Of a stretch of 64,000 nucleotides of DNA, positions 42,273-51,752 are shown piece by piece. The translations under genes were made by a program, and so were the position numbers. The notes below the pieces were generated by a model. It was not told where the DNA came from, did not search any database, and saw nothing but the letters and a program-made list of their open reading frames with translations. Every line of letters begins with the position of its first letter. The first letter of the stretch is position 1. Origin of the DNA: an uncultured Lachnospiraceae bacterium (GTDB lineage Bacteria > Bacillota > Clostridia > Lachnospirales > Lachnospiraceae); contig CAKRHP010000008.1 of assembly GCA_934339135.1 (NCBI GenBank), forward strand, positions 1-64,000, in the 5' to 3' direction.

Positions 42273-43592
42273 ATGAGAAAACAGGCATGGCTGGCAGCTG
42301 TCATCTTGGGCTGCGGTGTTTTAATGGCAGGTTGTGGTGCTGCGGATAAATCATATCAAAAAGGGATTCAGGCAATGCAGGCAGGAAAGTATGAGGATGC
42401 CGGTAAGTATTTAAAAAATGCGATCAAAAAAAATGGAGAAAGAGCGGAATACTACATTGCTTATGGGATGTATCTAAACGAGCAGGGGGAATATGACGAG
42501 GCTCTAAAACAATTTAAAAATGCATATCAGGATACGAAGAATACCATTGCTAATGTAAATAACAAGCAGGTGTATCTGGGACAGGCAGTTGCTTATTCTC
42601 ATCTGCAGGAGTATGAGAAGGCACTGGAGGTTTGTGATAAAGCTTTGGAACTTAAGAATACAACATCCTTGAACCATAGAATATGGTGCAGCAAGGGTGT
42701 GGTTCTGGAAGCACTTGGCAGACAGGATGAAGCGGTGAAGGCATATCAGAAAGCAGTGGATGAGAATAAAGAAAACTGGCAGGCATATTACCGGCTTGGT
42801 GCGATTTATCAGGAGCTTGGAGATGCCGATGCAGCAGGTCAGGCACAGGAATTTTTAAAAGCTGCTTATCAAAAGGGGAATCAGGAGGCAACCTATTATC
42901 TGGGGATGCTTTCCATATCCCAGGGAGACGACACCAGAGGGAAGAAATACCTGATCAAGTTTGTGTCTAAGGGAAGCGGAGAATATCTGCAAAATGCATA
43001 TAATAGTCTTGCAACGATGGCAATTCAGGAAGAAGATTACAGCGCGGCGGAGGAGTATCTGTCAAAGGCAAGGGCATCCGCAAAGGGTGCGGCAGCGCAG
43101 AAATTGTGTAAAAATCAGATGGTATTGATGGAAAGACAGGGAATGTTTGGAGAGGCATTGACGATTGCTGAGGATTATCTGAAGCAGTATCCGGATGATA
43201 AAGCAATGAAGAGAGAATGTCGTTTTCTGAGAACAAGAGATGCCATCGCCAAGGGGAATGAAGCGATACAGAGTACGGTGGCAGGGGATACGGATGCCAC
43301 GGGAGAAGATAGCAAAGACAACAGTTTAAGCGGAAATGATGCAGCAAAGGATGACAGTACGGACGGGAACACAACAAAGGCTTCAACGACTTCCGGAACG
43401 ACCGCGGATAATACAGCCGTACCGGCAGCATCTTCCGGTACGGACAAAACGTCAAAAACGTCGCAGGAGCCGCAGATGGCAGCTCCAACCAGATCTCCGG
43501 CGGCATCCACGCAGAGAACGGCAGTGACACCGGCGGCAACTCCGCATAAGACGACTCCATCTTATACGGATACAGAAGAAAGTGTAAACTGA
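42273..43592 (+). CDS. TPR-repeat lipoprotein
   Basis: 439 residues. A type II signal peptide ends in the lipobox LMAG-Cys21, so the mature protein is lipid-anchored outside the membrane. Tetratricopeptide-like repeats run from about 28 to 345 (for example AMQAGKYEDAGKYLKNAIKKN, with paired-helix spacing of 34 residues). A Ser/Thr/Ala/Pro-rich, low-complexity tail (about 350-439) closes the protein. TPRs mediate protein contacts; the partner is unknown. The ATG at 42273 has GGAGG 5 bases upstream. hflX starts 26 bases after its stop. Confidence 0.85.
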   Translation: MRKQAWLAAVILGCGVLMAGCGAADKSYQKGIQAMQAGKYEDAGKYLKNAIKKNGERAEYYIAYGMYLNEQGEYDEALKQFKNAYQDTKNTIANVNNKQVYLGQAVAYSHLQEYEKALEVCDKALELKNTTSLNHRIWCSKGVVLEALGRQDEAVKAYQKAVDENKENWQAYYRLGAIYQELGDADAAGQAQEFLKAAYQKGNQEATYYLGMLSISQGDDTRGKKYLIKFVSKGSGEYLQNAYNSLATMAIQEEDYSAAEEYLSKARASAKGAAAQKLCKNQMVLMERQGMFGEALTIAEDYLKQYPDDKAMKRECRFLRTRDAIAKGNEAIQSTVAGDTDATGEDSKDNSLSGNDAAKDDSTDGNTTKASTTSGTTADNTAVPAASSGTDKTSKTSQEPQMAAPTRSPAASTQRTAVTPAATPHKTTPSYTDTEESVN

Positions 43593-43618
43593 TCAAAACC
43601 AGAAAGGAAACAGCAGGG

Positions 43619-44893
43619 ATGGCAGAAAAGTTGTTTGACACAGAAGAACGACAGGAAAGAATCATACTGGTAGGTGTAGAGACGGCAGAAGGAGATGACA
43701 CGAAGCAGTCTCTGGAAGAGCTGGAGGAGCTGGGTCAGACAGCCGGGGCTGTTACTGTGGGAATGGTGATCCAGAAACGGGAACGTATGCATCCGGGAAC
43801 TTATATCGGCAAGGGAAAAATTGAAGAGGTGGCAGCTTTGGTGAGCCAGTGTTGTGCGGATACCGTCGTCTGTGATGATGAGCTGAGTCCGGCACAGCTT
43901 CGGAATCTGTCGGACGCTCTGGATGTGAAGGTAATTGACCGGACTGTGATGATCCTGGATATTTTCGCAAAGCATGCGACTACGAATGAGGGAAAATTAC
44001 AGGTGGAGCTGGCACAGCTTCGTTACCGTTCTTCCCATTTGATCGGAGAGCGGACGGAATTATCCAGACTCGGCGGTGGAATTGGAACCAGAGGACCGGG
44101 AGAGCAGAAGCTGGAGCAGGACAGGCGTCTGATCCGTAACCGGATTTCCCAGTTGAAAAAGGAGCTGGAGCAGGTGACGAGAACCAGGACTCTGACCCGC
44201 AAAAAACGACAGGAAAATCCGATTCCTGTGATCGCTATTGTGGGATACACCAATGCAGGAAAGTCTACCTTGCTCAATTATCTCACAGGAGCCGGTGTTC
44301 TTTCGCAGGATAAGCTGTTTGCCACACTGGATCCTACCACCAGAAAGCTGACCACACAGGAAGGAGAAGAATTCCTGTTTACGGATACGGTAGGCTTTAT
44401 CCGGAAGCTTCCCCATCATCTGATCCAGGCATTCCGCAGTACCCTGGAGGAAGCGAAATATGCAGATATGATCCTGCATGTGGTGGACTGTGCCAATCCA
44501 GACATGGATGCCCAGATGTATACGGTATATGAGACGCTGCGTCGTCTGGAGGTCGGAGACAAAAAAGTGATCACGGCATTTAATAAGATCGATCTGCGGG
44601 AGGATGCCGGGGTGCTCAAGGATCTGAATGCGGATGAGACGGTACGGGTCTCTGCCAAGAGCGGGGAAGGTATCGAGGAGCTTTTACGTACGGTGTCCAA
44701 GGTGGCAAGAGAAGGAAAGCTTGTGATGGAAAAGACATTTTCCTATGCGGAAGGATCCGTGGTCAATCAGGTCCGAAGTATCGGAAAGGTTCTGGAAGAG
44801 GATTACCGCAATGAAGGAATCTATATTAAGGCAGAGATTCCGAGAGAGTACGAGTATTTATTTGTAGAAAAAAAGAAACAGGAGGAATGGTAA
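43619..44893 (+). CDS. hflX: Ribosome-associated GTPase HflX
   Basis: 424 residues. The N-terminal HflX domain (about 20-180) includes GMVIQKRERMHPGTYIGKGK and the glycine-rich GGGIGTRGPGEQKLEQDRR. The GTPase domain has GYTNAGKSTLLN (G1, near 204), DTVGFIRKLPHHL (G3) and NKID (G4). HflX splits stalled ribosomes, especially under stress. The stop codon TAA shares its last A with the ATG of the next gene (TAATG at 44891-44895), implying translational coupling to dihydrofolate reductase. Confidence 0.94.
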   Translation: MAEKLFDTEERQERIILVGVETAEGDDTKQSLEELEELGQTAGAVTVGMVIQKRERMHPGTYIGKGKIEEVAALVSQCCADTVVCDDELSPAQLRNLSDALDVKVIDRTVMILDIFAKHATTNEGKLQVELAQLRYRSSHLIGERTELSRLGGGIGTRGPGEQKLEQDRRLIRNRISQLKKELEQVTRTRTLTRKKRQENPIPVIAIVGYTNAGKSTLLNYLTGAGVLSQDKLFATLDPTTRKLTTQEGEEFLFTDTVGFIRKLPHHLIQAFRSTLEEAKYADMILHVVDCANPDMDAQMYTVYETLRRLEVGDKKVITAFNKIDLREDAGVLKDLNADETVRVSAKSGEGIEELLRTVSKVAREGKLVMEKTFSYAEGSVVNQVRSIGKVLEEDYRNEGIYIKAEIPREYEYLFVEKKKQEEW

Positions 44894-45381
44894 TGCAGTT
44901 GATCGCAGCAGTGGACAGCAATTGGGCCATTGGAAATAAAGGGGAGCTTCTGGTAAGTATCCCTCAGGACAAAAAGCAGTTTCAGGAGCTGACCATGGGA
45001 GGTGTGATTCTGGGAGGTCGAAAAACCATGGAAGGACTTCCCGGCGGCACGACCCTGAAGGGGCGCAGGAATGTAATCCTGACTAACCGGAAGGATTATC
45101 GGTATTCTGATGGTGTGATCGTTCACAGCGTGGAGGAGGCTTTAGAGGAGCTTCGTCAGTTTCCGGAGGAGCGGATCTACATTATCGGAGGAGAGCAGAT
45201 CTACCGTCAGTTTCTTCCTTACTGTGATAAGGCATACATTACGAAGATTGATTATGCCTATGAGGCGGATACACATTTCCCAAATCTGGATGAGGACCCG
45301 GAGTGGGAGATGACACATATTTCCGAGGAACAGACCTATTATGATCTGGAGTATCATTTTACAATTTATCAAAGAAAATAA
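44893..45381 (+). CDS. folA: Dihydrofolate reductase
   Basis: 162 residues, normal size. Family features: IAAVDSNWAIGNKGELLVSIPQDKKQF, with the substrate-binding acidic residue in IPQDKK, GRKTMEGLPGG, RRNVILTNR and IIGGEQIYRQFLPYCDKAYITKID. It reduces dihydrofolate to tetrahydrofolate with NADPH. GGAGG at 44881-44885 inside the end of hflX serves this ATG, which overlaps the hflX stop. thyA is not adjacent. Confidence 0.92.
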   Translation: MQLIAAVDSNWAIGNKGELLVSIPQDKKQFQELTMGGVILGGRKTMEGLPGGTTLKGRRNVILTNRKDYRYSDGVIVHSVEEALEELRQFPEERIYIIGGEQIYRQFLPYCDKAYITKIDYAYEADTHFPNLDEDPEWEMTHISEEQTYYDLEYHFTIYQRK

Positions 45382-45482
45382 AATGCCGATATACATATCG
45401 GGAAGGCAACGGATGGCATTCACCAGAGATAATTCCGAAATCGGAATCAGTAACAGTCGTTAGAATGAATGGAGGAAATGGA

Positions 45483-46037
45483 ATGAATGCATCTGTAAAA
45501 AAAGAGGAAAGTATAAACGCAAATCAGGTGATCAAGGAACAGCTTACCCGGTTTTCGGATCCGGAGCCCGGAATGTCAGAGCAGGAGAGAGAAAAGTATC
45601 ACCAGAATATTCTTGCCAAGATTGAAAGCGGCAAAAAGCTGAGTTCACAGGAGATGGCATATCTGCGGGCAAATGATCCCAGAGCATATCAGAAGGCAAG
45701 ACGTATGGAGCAAAAGAGACAATGGCTGGAGCAGCAGATGAAGAAATGCAAGTCCAAGCAGGAGGTCCGGGAAGTGGTGGAGGATGCCATTGGCCATGTT
45801 TCCGAGAAGGATCCCGACCGGGATGCGATCATAGCAACCTATCAGGACGCTTATCAGGAGTTTCGCAAAACGGCACGTTACCGTCGTCTTCCGGACACCA
45901 GAAAGGAAGCGGAAGAAGAGGAGAAGCAGGGAAAAAGAAGATCGCAGCCTTTGGAAGAGGGAGATCCGGAGGAGCTTGCGAGGACGCCGTTATCCGAGGT
46001 GTATGATGCTCTTCCGGTGTTTGATACAGTAGGCTGA
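45483..46037 (+). CDS. Hypothetical hydrophilic protein (184 aa)
   Basis: 184 residues, with no signal peptide or membrane segment. It is rich in Glu, Gln, Lys and Arg, with helix-forming stretches (EREKYHQNILAKIESGKKL, KARRMEQKRQWLEQQMKKC). GGAGG lies 9 bases before the ATG at 45483. The preceding 100-base gap contains short palindromes (ccgatatacatatcgg and ccgaaatcgg). A perfect terminator follows. The family is not recognised; a cytosolic coiled-coil protein is all that can be said. Confidence 0.68.
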   Translation: MNASVKKEESINANQVIKEQLTRFSDPEPGMSEQEREKYHQNILAKIESGKKLSSQEMAYLRANDPRAYQKARRMEQKRQWLEQQMKKCKSKQEVREVVEDAIGHVSEKDPDRDAIIATYQDAYQEFRKTARYRRLPDTRKEAEEEEKQGKRRSQPLEEGDPEELARTPLSEVYDALPVFDTVG

Positions 46038-46142
46038 TCGTTAGTGGATTAAAAGTATTTCCATGTAGAATGAGCCGGCATGTATTTAGTCTGGCATTAT
46101 TTTAAGGGAAAACGGGCATATTATTAAAATTTATCTTAACGA

Positions 46143-46185
46143 AAAAGGGGCTGCCGGTTCGTTGAAAGAACCGGCAGCCCCTTTT
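46143..46185. terminator. Perfect 18-bp bidirectional terminator
   Basis: 46143-46160 and 46168-46185 are exact complements (core ggggctgccggttc), with A-run and T-run flanks on either side. It lies between two convergent genes and can end both transcripts. Confidence 0.93.
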
Positions 46186-46232
46186 GGTATCTGTATAAAA
46201 GTTATATAGATTATTTTTGTAGAAGTTACGTC

Positions 46233-48674
46233 TTAGCCCATAACAACCGTTACGTTGTACTCTGTCTTACCCTTCTCGTAAGGTACAACTGTTGTTCCTG
46301 TAAGTTCTTTGCCGTCTACGATCAGCTTTGCAACGCCCTTTTCTACCTTGTTGTCATTTTCAACAGTAATGTTGTAAACACCCTCACGGTATTTTCTGGT
46401 CATTGTGAACTTTGTACCCATCTCAGCAGGGATACAAGGATCAATGCTCAGACCCTTCAGGGTAGGAACAACACCGAGAATGTACTGGGATACATTGACA
46501 AATGTCCATGCAGCAGTACCTGTCAGCCAGCTGTTCTTTGCCTGACCAAAGAAATGAGCATCCTTACCGGCGATCATCTGGGAATATACATAAGGCTCTG
46601 TGCAGTGGATCTCGCTGATGTCCTCAATGTAAGCAGGGCATGTCTTGCGGTAGATTTCGAAAGCACGGTTACCACGGCCGATCACTGTCTCTGCGCAGGA
46701 GACCCAAGGGTTATTGTGGCAGAAGATACCGGCATTCTCTTTATATCCAGGTGGATAAGAAGAAATCTCACCAAGCTCCACATGATATTTGGTGTATGGA
46801 GGCTGCAGAAGTACGATACCATACTTGGAATCCAGCTTCTCCTTTACGGAATCAAGAGCCTTCTTTGCTTCACCGGTCTCAACACCGACACCGGCCAATA
46901 CACAGAAGCCCTGTGGCTCAATGTAGATCTGACCCTCTTCACATTCCTTGGAACCAACCTTATGACCATATGCATCGTAAGCACGAACGAACCAGTCACC
47001 ATCCCAGCCGTCCTTGAGGATCGCATCGTTCATAGCGGAAACCTCACTGCGGGCACGGTCAGCCTCGTCCTGCTTGCCAATGAATTCGCAGAGATCTGCG
47101 TACTCTTTGCCGTATTTTACAAACATTCCGGCAATGAATACAGACTCCGCAACAGGTCCCTCGCTAGGACCAAATGTCTGGAAGGACTCACCCGGCTGCT
47201 CAGAGAAGCAGTTTAAGTTCAGACAGTCATTCCAGTCAGCACGTCCGATCAGAGGAAGCTTATGAGGTCCCTTGTGATTTACAATGTAATCGAAGGATCT
47301 CTTTAAGTGCTCCAGAAGCGGAACTGCGGTAGACTCGTCATTATCAAACGGAACCATCTCATCCAGGATCGTGGTATCACCTGTCTCGCGGATATAAGCG
47401 GATACACAGGCAACCAGCCACATTGGATCATCGTTGAAACCGGAACCGATATCAGCGTTTCCTTTCTTGGTGAGTGGCTGATACTGATGATATGCACTAC
47501 CGTCAGGGAACTGGGTAGAAGCGATATCAATGATTCTCTCACGGGCACGTTCCGGAATCAGATGTACGAAACCGAGAAGATCCTGACAGGAATCACGGAA
47601 TCCCATACCACGGCCGATTCCTGACTCATAGTAGGAAGCGGAACGGGACATATTGAAGGTAACCATACACTGGTACTGATTCCAGATATTTACCATACGG
47701 TCAAGCTTTTCTTCATCAGACTTCACAGTAAATTTGGAAAGGAGATCCTCCCAGTTAGCCTTTAATGCTGCAAGAGCGGCATCTACCTGCTCGTCTGTCT
47801 GGTATTTTGCAAGAAGCTCATCAGCAGGCTTCTTATTGATGACATTCGGTGCGGTGAATTTCTCATCCTTTGGATTCTCGCAGTAACCCAGAACGAAGAT
47901 GAAGCTCTTTGTCTCGCCCGGCTCAAGCTCTACATTGATCTGATGAGATCCGATCGGATACCATCCACTGGTGATGGAATCGTGAGACTTGCCCTCCTCA
48001 ACAACCTGAGGATCTGTTACACCACGGTAAGCTCCGAGAAACTCGTCGCGGCTTGTATCAAAACCATCCACAGGAGTGTTTACAGAATAAACAGCGAAAT
48101 GGTTACGACGCTCACGGTATTCTGTCTTGTGATAGATCGTAGAACCGATCACCTCAACTTCACCGGTGTTGAGGTTACGCTGATAGTTTGTCATATCGTC
48201 CATGGCATTCCAGAGACAGAATTCAATATATGAGAACAGAGTGAAACTCTTTTTCTCAGAAGTTTTGTTGGTAAATTTGATCTGGTTTACCTCACAGTTG
48301 TCATTTAAAGGAACAAATGCAAGGAGGGAAGCCTCCAGACCGTTCTTTACAGAAGTAAAACGGCTGTATCCCATACCATGACGGCACTCATAGGAATCAA
48401 GCTCCGTCTTGACCGGCATCCAGCCCGGATTCCATACAGTATCGCCTTCCTTGATGTAATAATAACGTCCGCCCTCGTCATTTGGGATATTGTTATAACG
48501 ATAACGGGTCAGACGGAGAAGCTTTGCATCCTTATAAAAGCTGTATCCTCCGCAGGTATTGGAAATCAGCGAGAAAAAGGCTGTGCTTCCCAGATAATTG
48601 ATCCATGGAAGTGGCGTCTTCGGTGTGGTGATGACGTACTCCTTATTTGGATCATCAAAAAAACCAAATTTCAT
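46233..48674 (-). CDS. Cellobiose phosphorylase (glycoside hydrolase family 94)
   Basis: 813 residues. The N-terminus [20 protein letters not shown]...PWINYLG and [13 protein letters not shown] closely resemble known clostridial cellobiose phosphorylases. An N-terminal beta-sandwich (about 1-300) precedes an alpha/alpha-barrel catalytic domain with the general acid Asp in [10 protein letters not shown] and the phosphate-site region near [15 protein letters not shown]. It splits cellobiose with phosphate to glucose and glucose-1-phosphate, saving ATP. There is no signal peptide, so it acts inside the cell on imported cellobiose. GGAGG lies 5 bases before the ATG at 48674. No sugar transporter or regulator is adjacent. 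Specificity for cellobiose rather than other beta-glucans is inferred from overall similarity. Confidence 0.88.
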   Translation of the reverse strand: MKFGFFDDPNKEYVITTPKTPLPWINYLGSTAFFSLISNTCGGYSFYKDAKLLRLTRYRYNNIPNDEGGRYYYIKEGDTVWNPGWMPVKTELDSYECRHGMGYSRFTSVKNGLEASLLAFVPLNDNCEVNQIKFTNKTSEKKSFTLFSYIEFCLWNAMDDMTNYQRNLNTGEVEVIGSTIYHKTEYRERRNHFAVYSVNTPVDGFDTSRDEFLGAYRGVTDPQVVEEGKSHDSITSGWYPIGSHQINVELEPGETKSFIFVLGYCENPKDEKFTAPNVINKKPADELLAKYQTDEQVDAALAALKANWEDLLSKFTVKSDEEKLDRMVNIWNQYQCMVTFNMSRSASYYESGIGRGMGFRDSCQDLLGFVHLIPERARERIIDIASTQFPDGSAYHQYQPLTKKGNADIGSGFNDDPMWLVACVSAYIRETGDTTILDEMVPFDNDESTAVPLLEHLKRSFDYIVNHKGPHKLPLIGRADWNDCLNLNCFSEQPGESFQTFGPSEGPVAESVFIAGMFVKYGKEYADLCEFIGKQDEADRARSEVSAMNDAILKDGWDGDWFVRAYDAYGHKVGSKECEEGQIYIEPQGFCVLAGVGVETGEAKKALDSVKEKLDSKYGIVLLQPPYTKYHVELGEISSYPPGYKENAGIFCHNNPWVSCAETVIGRGNRAFEIYRKTCPAYIEDISEIHCTEPYVYSQMIAGKDAHFFGQAKNSWLTGTAAWTFVNVSQYILGVVPTLKGLSIDPCIPAEMGTKFTMTRKYREGVYNITVENDNKVEKGVAKLIVDGKELTGTTVVPYEKGKTEYNVTVVMG

Positions 48675-48745
48675 ATAGTCCTCCATTCCGCCGTATCACG
48701 GCATATAGTAATAATGTTGGTCATAGAACAGACCTAAGTACTTAA

Positions 48746-48774
48746 AGTATATCGTAATCCGGGGGGGAAATCAA
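48746..48774 (-). promoter_or_regulatory. Promoter of the cellobiose phosphorylase gene
   Basis: On the minus strand TTGATT (48769-48774), 17 bases, TATACT (48746-48751), leaving a leader of about 65 bases. A run of seven C lies in the spacer. Confidence 0.68.
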
Positions 48775-48880
48775 GAAAATACTTAAAGATTTTCGCAAAA
48801 GATTTCAGGGAGTCCAGGTATAGAATATGAAATATACGAATAGGGTAAAAGGAAAGGTTTGATCAGGATGGAAAAAGGAT

Positions 48881-49663
48881 ATGGGGAAGAGAAAAAAGGA
48901 AATGATCTTTCTGGGTGTTGTGATAATGGCTCTGCTGGCATTGATGGGAATTCAGCAGCGGCAGATGAAGCAGTATACAGAGGTGCTGGGCAGAAATGTG
49001 GAAAATGCAGCAGTAACGACATCCGGCAGTGCCACAGCCTTAGAAAAAACAAAAGTGGTTTATCTGACCTTTGATGACGGACCAAGCAGTCTGACCGGAA
49101 AGTATCTTGATATCTTGAAGAAGCATAATATCCATGCGACATTTTTTCTGATCGGCCAGCAGGTGGAGGAAATGCCCGAGGTTGTGGAACGGGAACTGAA
49201 GGAGGGACATGAGGTTGGTGTACATACTTATTCCCATGAGTCCTGTGAAATTTATGGCTCCTGTCAGGCATATTATGAGGATGTTAATAAAGTACGGAAT
49301 GTGTTGGAAAAGAAATTTGATTATAAACCTTCTTTTTGGCGATTTCCATGGGGAAGTGCAAATTGTTATATTCGTTCCTATAAGGAAGAAATTGTACAAA
49401 AGCTTTATGATCAGAATATGGAATATGCCGATTGGAATGTCAGCGCAGAGGATTCCGTGGGGATGCCAAGCGTAGACAGTATATTAAGAAATGTAAAAAA
49501 AGATGCGTTCCGGGTGCAGGATCCGGTGGTATTGATGCATGACTCCGGCAGCAATCAGGCAACTTTGGACAGTCTGGAAGCAGTGATCCGGTTATTTGAA
49601 GAGCAGGGATATCGATTTGAAACATTGTCTCAGAGAGAAAACTGCTGTCATTTTGGTCAATGA
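48881..49663 (+). CDS. Polysaccharide (peptidoglycan-type) deacetylase, membrane-anchored
   Basis: 260 residues. A hydrophobic N-terminal segment (about 8-23, MIFLGVVIMALLALMG) acts as signal anchor. The NodB homology domain (about 60-250) shows TFDDGP (catalytic Asp), HTYSHES (two metal-binding His), FWRFPWGS and VLMHDSG. Carbohydrate-esterase-4 enzymes remove acetyl groups from GlcNAc or MurNAc of peptidoglycan or other polymers. The start is uncertain: the purine-rich region upstream lacks a well-spaced strong site. The stop codon lies within a hairpin. Confidence 0.87.
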   Translation: MGKRKKEMIFLGVVIMALLALMGIQQRQMKQYTEVLGRNVENAAVTTSGSATALEKTKVVYLTFDDGPSSLTGKYLDILKKHNIHATFFLIGQQVEEMPEVVERELKEGHEVGVHTYSHESCEIYGSCQAYYEDVNKVRNVLEKKFDYKPSFWRFPWGSANCYIRSYKEEIVQKLYDQNMEYADWNVSAEDSVGMPSVDSILRNVKKDAFRVQDPVVLMHDSGSNQATLDSLEAVIRLFEEQGYRFETLSQRENCCHFGQ

Positions 49664-49670
49664 CAGCAGT
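49641..49670. terminator. Hairpin spanning the deacetylase stop codon
   Basis: Actgctgtcatt (49641-49652) and aatgacagcagt (49659-49670) are perfect 12-bp arms around ttggtc. The minus strand continues TTTTCTCTC and the plus strand ggaaatttt, so it likely terminates the convergent HTH gene and, less strongly, the deacetylase. Confidence 0.72.
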
Positions 49671-49700
49671 GGAAATTTTCAAGAAATACCAGAATTTCGT

Positions 49701-50054
49701 TTAGGGAAGAAAATCCCGGAGAAGATAATATAAGTAACTGATCTGACGGGAATCCAGTTCATCGCATAAGGGCATCAGAATTGCCAGAAGCTGTGTGGGA
49801 GAGATTTCCAGAAGCTGAGAGGTTTCGCTTGTGGGAAGGAACAGATCATTGGGTGTGACATTAAGATAATTACATATTTCAATAAATTCCGTAAAGGATG
49901 GAAGGTATTTTTGGAGTTCAATACCATTGATATAGCTTCTGCTGTGACCGAGATCATAGCTCATGGTGCATGCACTGATTTCTTTGGATTCCCGCAGTTT
50001 GGAAAGACGCAGGGCGAAATCTTGTGCCTGAAGTGTAGCACGATTCTTTTTCAT
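49701..50054 (-). CDS. Small Xre-like helix-turn-helix regulator
   Basis: 117 residues. An Xre/Cro-type helix-turn-helix is seen at about 15-70 (LSKLRESKEISACTMSYDLGHSRSYINGIE...PSFTEFIEICNYLNVTPNDLF). The C-terminal half is leucine-rich and helical, probably for dimerisation. An AGGAGG site precedes the ATG. It is divergent from glmM across a 252-base gap with two palindromes that could be its operators. Its targets are unknown. Confidence 0.78.
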   Translation of the reverse strand: MKKNRATLQAQDFALRLSKLRESKEISACTMSYDLGHSRSYINGIELQKYLPSFTEFIEICNYLNVTPNDLFLPTSETSQLLEISPTQLLAILMPLCDELDSRQISYLYYLLRDFLP

Positions 50055-50135
50055 TTGTTTACCTCCTAAAAATTGGAATATACAATATTATTACATGTAT
50101 ATTATAATTATTTTACCAATTAATCATGTGTAATA

Positions 50136-50191
50136 TGCCGTGTGTGACACGGCAAATGCGTTTTTTGATGAATACGCGTTATTCGCGTATT
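50136..50191. promoter_or_regulatory. Two perfect palindromes in the HTH/glmM gap
   Basis: Tgccgtgt (50136-50143) pairs with acacggca (50147-50154). Aatacgcg (50171-50178) pairs with cgcgtatt (50184-50191). Each arm is 8 bp. A T-run lies between them. They sit between two divergent genes and upstream of the glmM promoter, where operators would be expected. Confidence 0.5.
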
Positions 50192-50222
50192 TTGAAGTGT
50201 ATTTGTGAGTAAAGGAAAAGGA

Positions 50223-50251
50223 TTGATTTCAAAAAATGAATATGATATGAT
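50223..50251 (+). promoter_or_regulatory. Promoter of glmM
   Basis: TTGATT (50223-50228), 17 bases, TATGAT (50246-50251), about 55 bases before the preferred start. Confidence 0.65.
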
Positions 50252-50306
50252 TAAAATAATGCGATTATGCGCGATAAAGTAATTTTGGAAAGGAATGAAA
50301 TCAGAT

Positions 50307-51650
50307 ATGAAGTATTTTGGTACAGATGGTTTCCGCGGAGAGGCCAATGTCGATCTCAACGTGGTTCATGCATATAAAGTGGGACGTTTTCTGGGCTGGT
50401 ATTATGGACAGGAGCACAAAGCACGTATCGTGATCGGAAAGGATACGCGTCGTTCCAGTTATATGTTCGAGGATGCACTTTCTTCCGGCCTGACGGCCAG
50501 CGGAGCAGATGTTTATCTGTTACATGTCACACCGACACCAAGCGTTTCTTATGTGGTACGTACGGAGCAGTTTGATTGTGGTATCATGATCTCCGCAAGT
50601 CATAATCCTTACTATGACAATGGATTGAAGGTCATTAATGGAAACGGACACAAGCTGGAGGCTGAGGTTGAGGAAAAGATTGAAACTTATATTGACAGTC
50701 CGGAGGATACGATTCCCTTTGCAACCCGTGAAAAGATCGGACGTACCGTTGATTATGCCATTGGAAGGCATCGTTATATCGGCTACCTGATGTCTCTGGC
50801 AACCCGTTCCTTCAAAAATGTCCGTGTGGGACTGGATTGTGCCAATGGATCTTCTTATTCTGTCGCAAAGGGAGTGTTTGATGCACTTGGAGCCAAGACA
50901 TATGCGATCGGCATGGAGCCGGATGGAACGAATATCAATGATAACTGTGGCTCTACACATATTGAGAACCTGCAGAAATATGTGATCGAGAATGATCTGG
51001 ACATTGGTTTTGCTTATGACGGAGATGCAGACCGTTGTCTGGCAGTGGATGATAAGGGACAGGTTATTGATGGTGACTGCATCCTGTATCTGTGCGGATG
51101 TTATCTAAAGGATAAGGGAGAGTTAAATAACAATACCGTAGTCACAACCATCATGTCGAATCTGGGATTGTATAAGGCATTTGATAAAGTAGGAATTTCC
51201 TATGAGAAGACTTCTGTGGGAGACAAGTATGTCAATGCCAATATGATGCAGTATGGGCATTCCTTGGGAGGAGAACAGTCCGGTCATATTATTTTCAGCA
51301 AATATGCAGTGACAGGAGACGGTGTTCTAACGTCTCTTATGCTGATGGAGGTTATGCTGGAAAGGAAACAAAAGCTTTCGGAGCTTCGCAAGGGACTTAC
51401 TATTTACCCGCAGCTTCTGAAAAATGTCCGGGTAGGAGATAAGCCGGCTGCCAAAAACGATCCGGATGTGGTGGCAGCTACGGAGGAAGTTGCGAAAGCA
51501 CTGGGACAGAACGGACGGATCCTGATCCGTGAAAGTGGCACAGAGCCTGTGATCCGGGTCATGGTTGAGGCGGAAACAGAGGAATTATGTGAGAAGTATG
51601 TCGACCAGGTTGTCAAAGTATTGTATAAAAAGGGACATGTAATCCCATAA
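50307..51650 (+). CDS. glmM: Phosphoglucosamine mutase
   Basis: 447 residues. The N-terminal KYFGTDGFRGEAN, the phosphoserine loop ISASHNP with Ser98, the metal loop DGDADRCL and the sugar loop GGEQSGH are diagnostic of the family, and the C-terminal RESGTEPVIRVM is the phosphate-binding loop. It converts glucosamine-6-phosphate to glucosamine-1-phosphate for UDP-GlcNAc. The ATG at 50307 is preferred: AAAGGA abuts the other in-frame ATG (50295) with no spacing, whereas it lies 12 bases before this one. The other start would add four residues. Confidence 0.92.
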   Translation: MKYFGTDGFRGEANVDLNVVHAYKVGRFLGWYYGQEHKARIVIGKDTRRSSYMFEDALSSGLTASGADVYLLHVTPTPSVSYVVRTEQFDCGIMISASHNPYYDNGLKVINGNGHKLEAEVEEKIETYIDSPEDTIPFATREKIGRTVDYAIGRHRYIGYLMSLATRSFKNVRVGLDCANGSSYSVAKGVFDALGAKTYAIGMEPDGTNINDNCGSTHIENLQKYVIENDLDIGFAYDGDADRCLAVDDKGQVIDGDCILYLCGCYLKDKGELNNNTVVTTIMSNLGLYKAFDKVGISYEKTSVGDKYVNANMMQYGHSLGGEQSGHIIFSKYAVTGDGVLTSLMLMEVMLERKQKLSELRKGLTIYPQLLKNVRVGDKPAAKNDPDVVAATEEVAKALGQNGRILIRESGTEPVIRVMVEAETEELCEKYVDQVVKVLYKKGHVIP

Positions 51651-51665
51651 ATTTGCGAAAAAGAC

Positions 51666-51695
51666 TTGCTATTGTGGATTTATTCATGCTATAGT
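51666..51695 (+). promoter_or_regulatory. Promoter of tig
   Basis: TTGCTA (51666-51671), 18 bases, TATAGT (51690-51695), with TGC just before the -10 box. About 57 bases upstream of the trigger factor start. Confidence 0.6.
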
Positions 51696-51752
51696 ATATC
51701 AATGGTTAGTTGCGGCATATTGGCCGTGAAATATTAAGGAGGAAATTATAAA

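Noticed and set aside
45382..45482. Short palindromes before the 184-residue gene (ccgatatacatatcgg, ccgaaatcgg) as a riboswitch
   Set aside because: They are short, unlinked to a T-run and match no riboswitch pattern I know; noted only as possible small hairpins.
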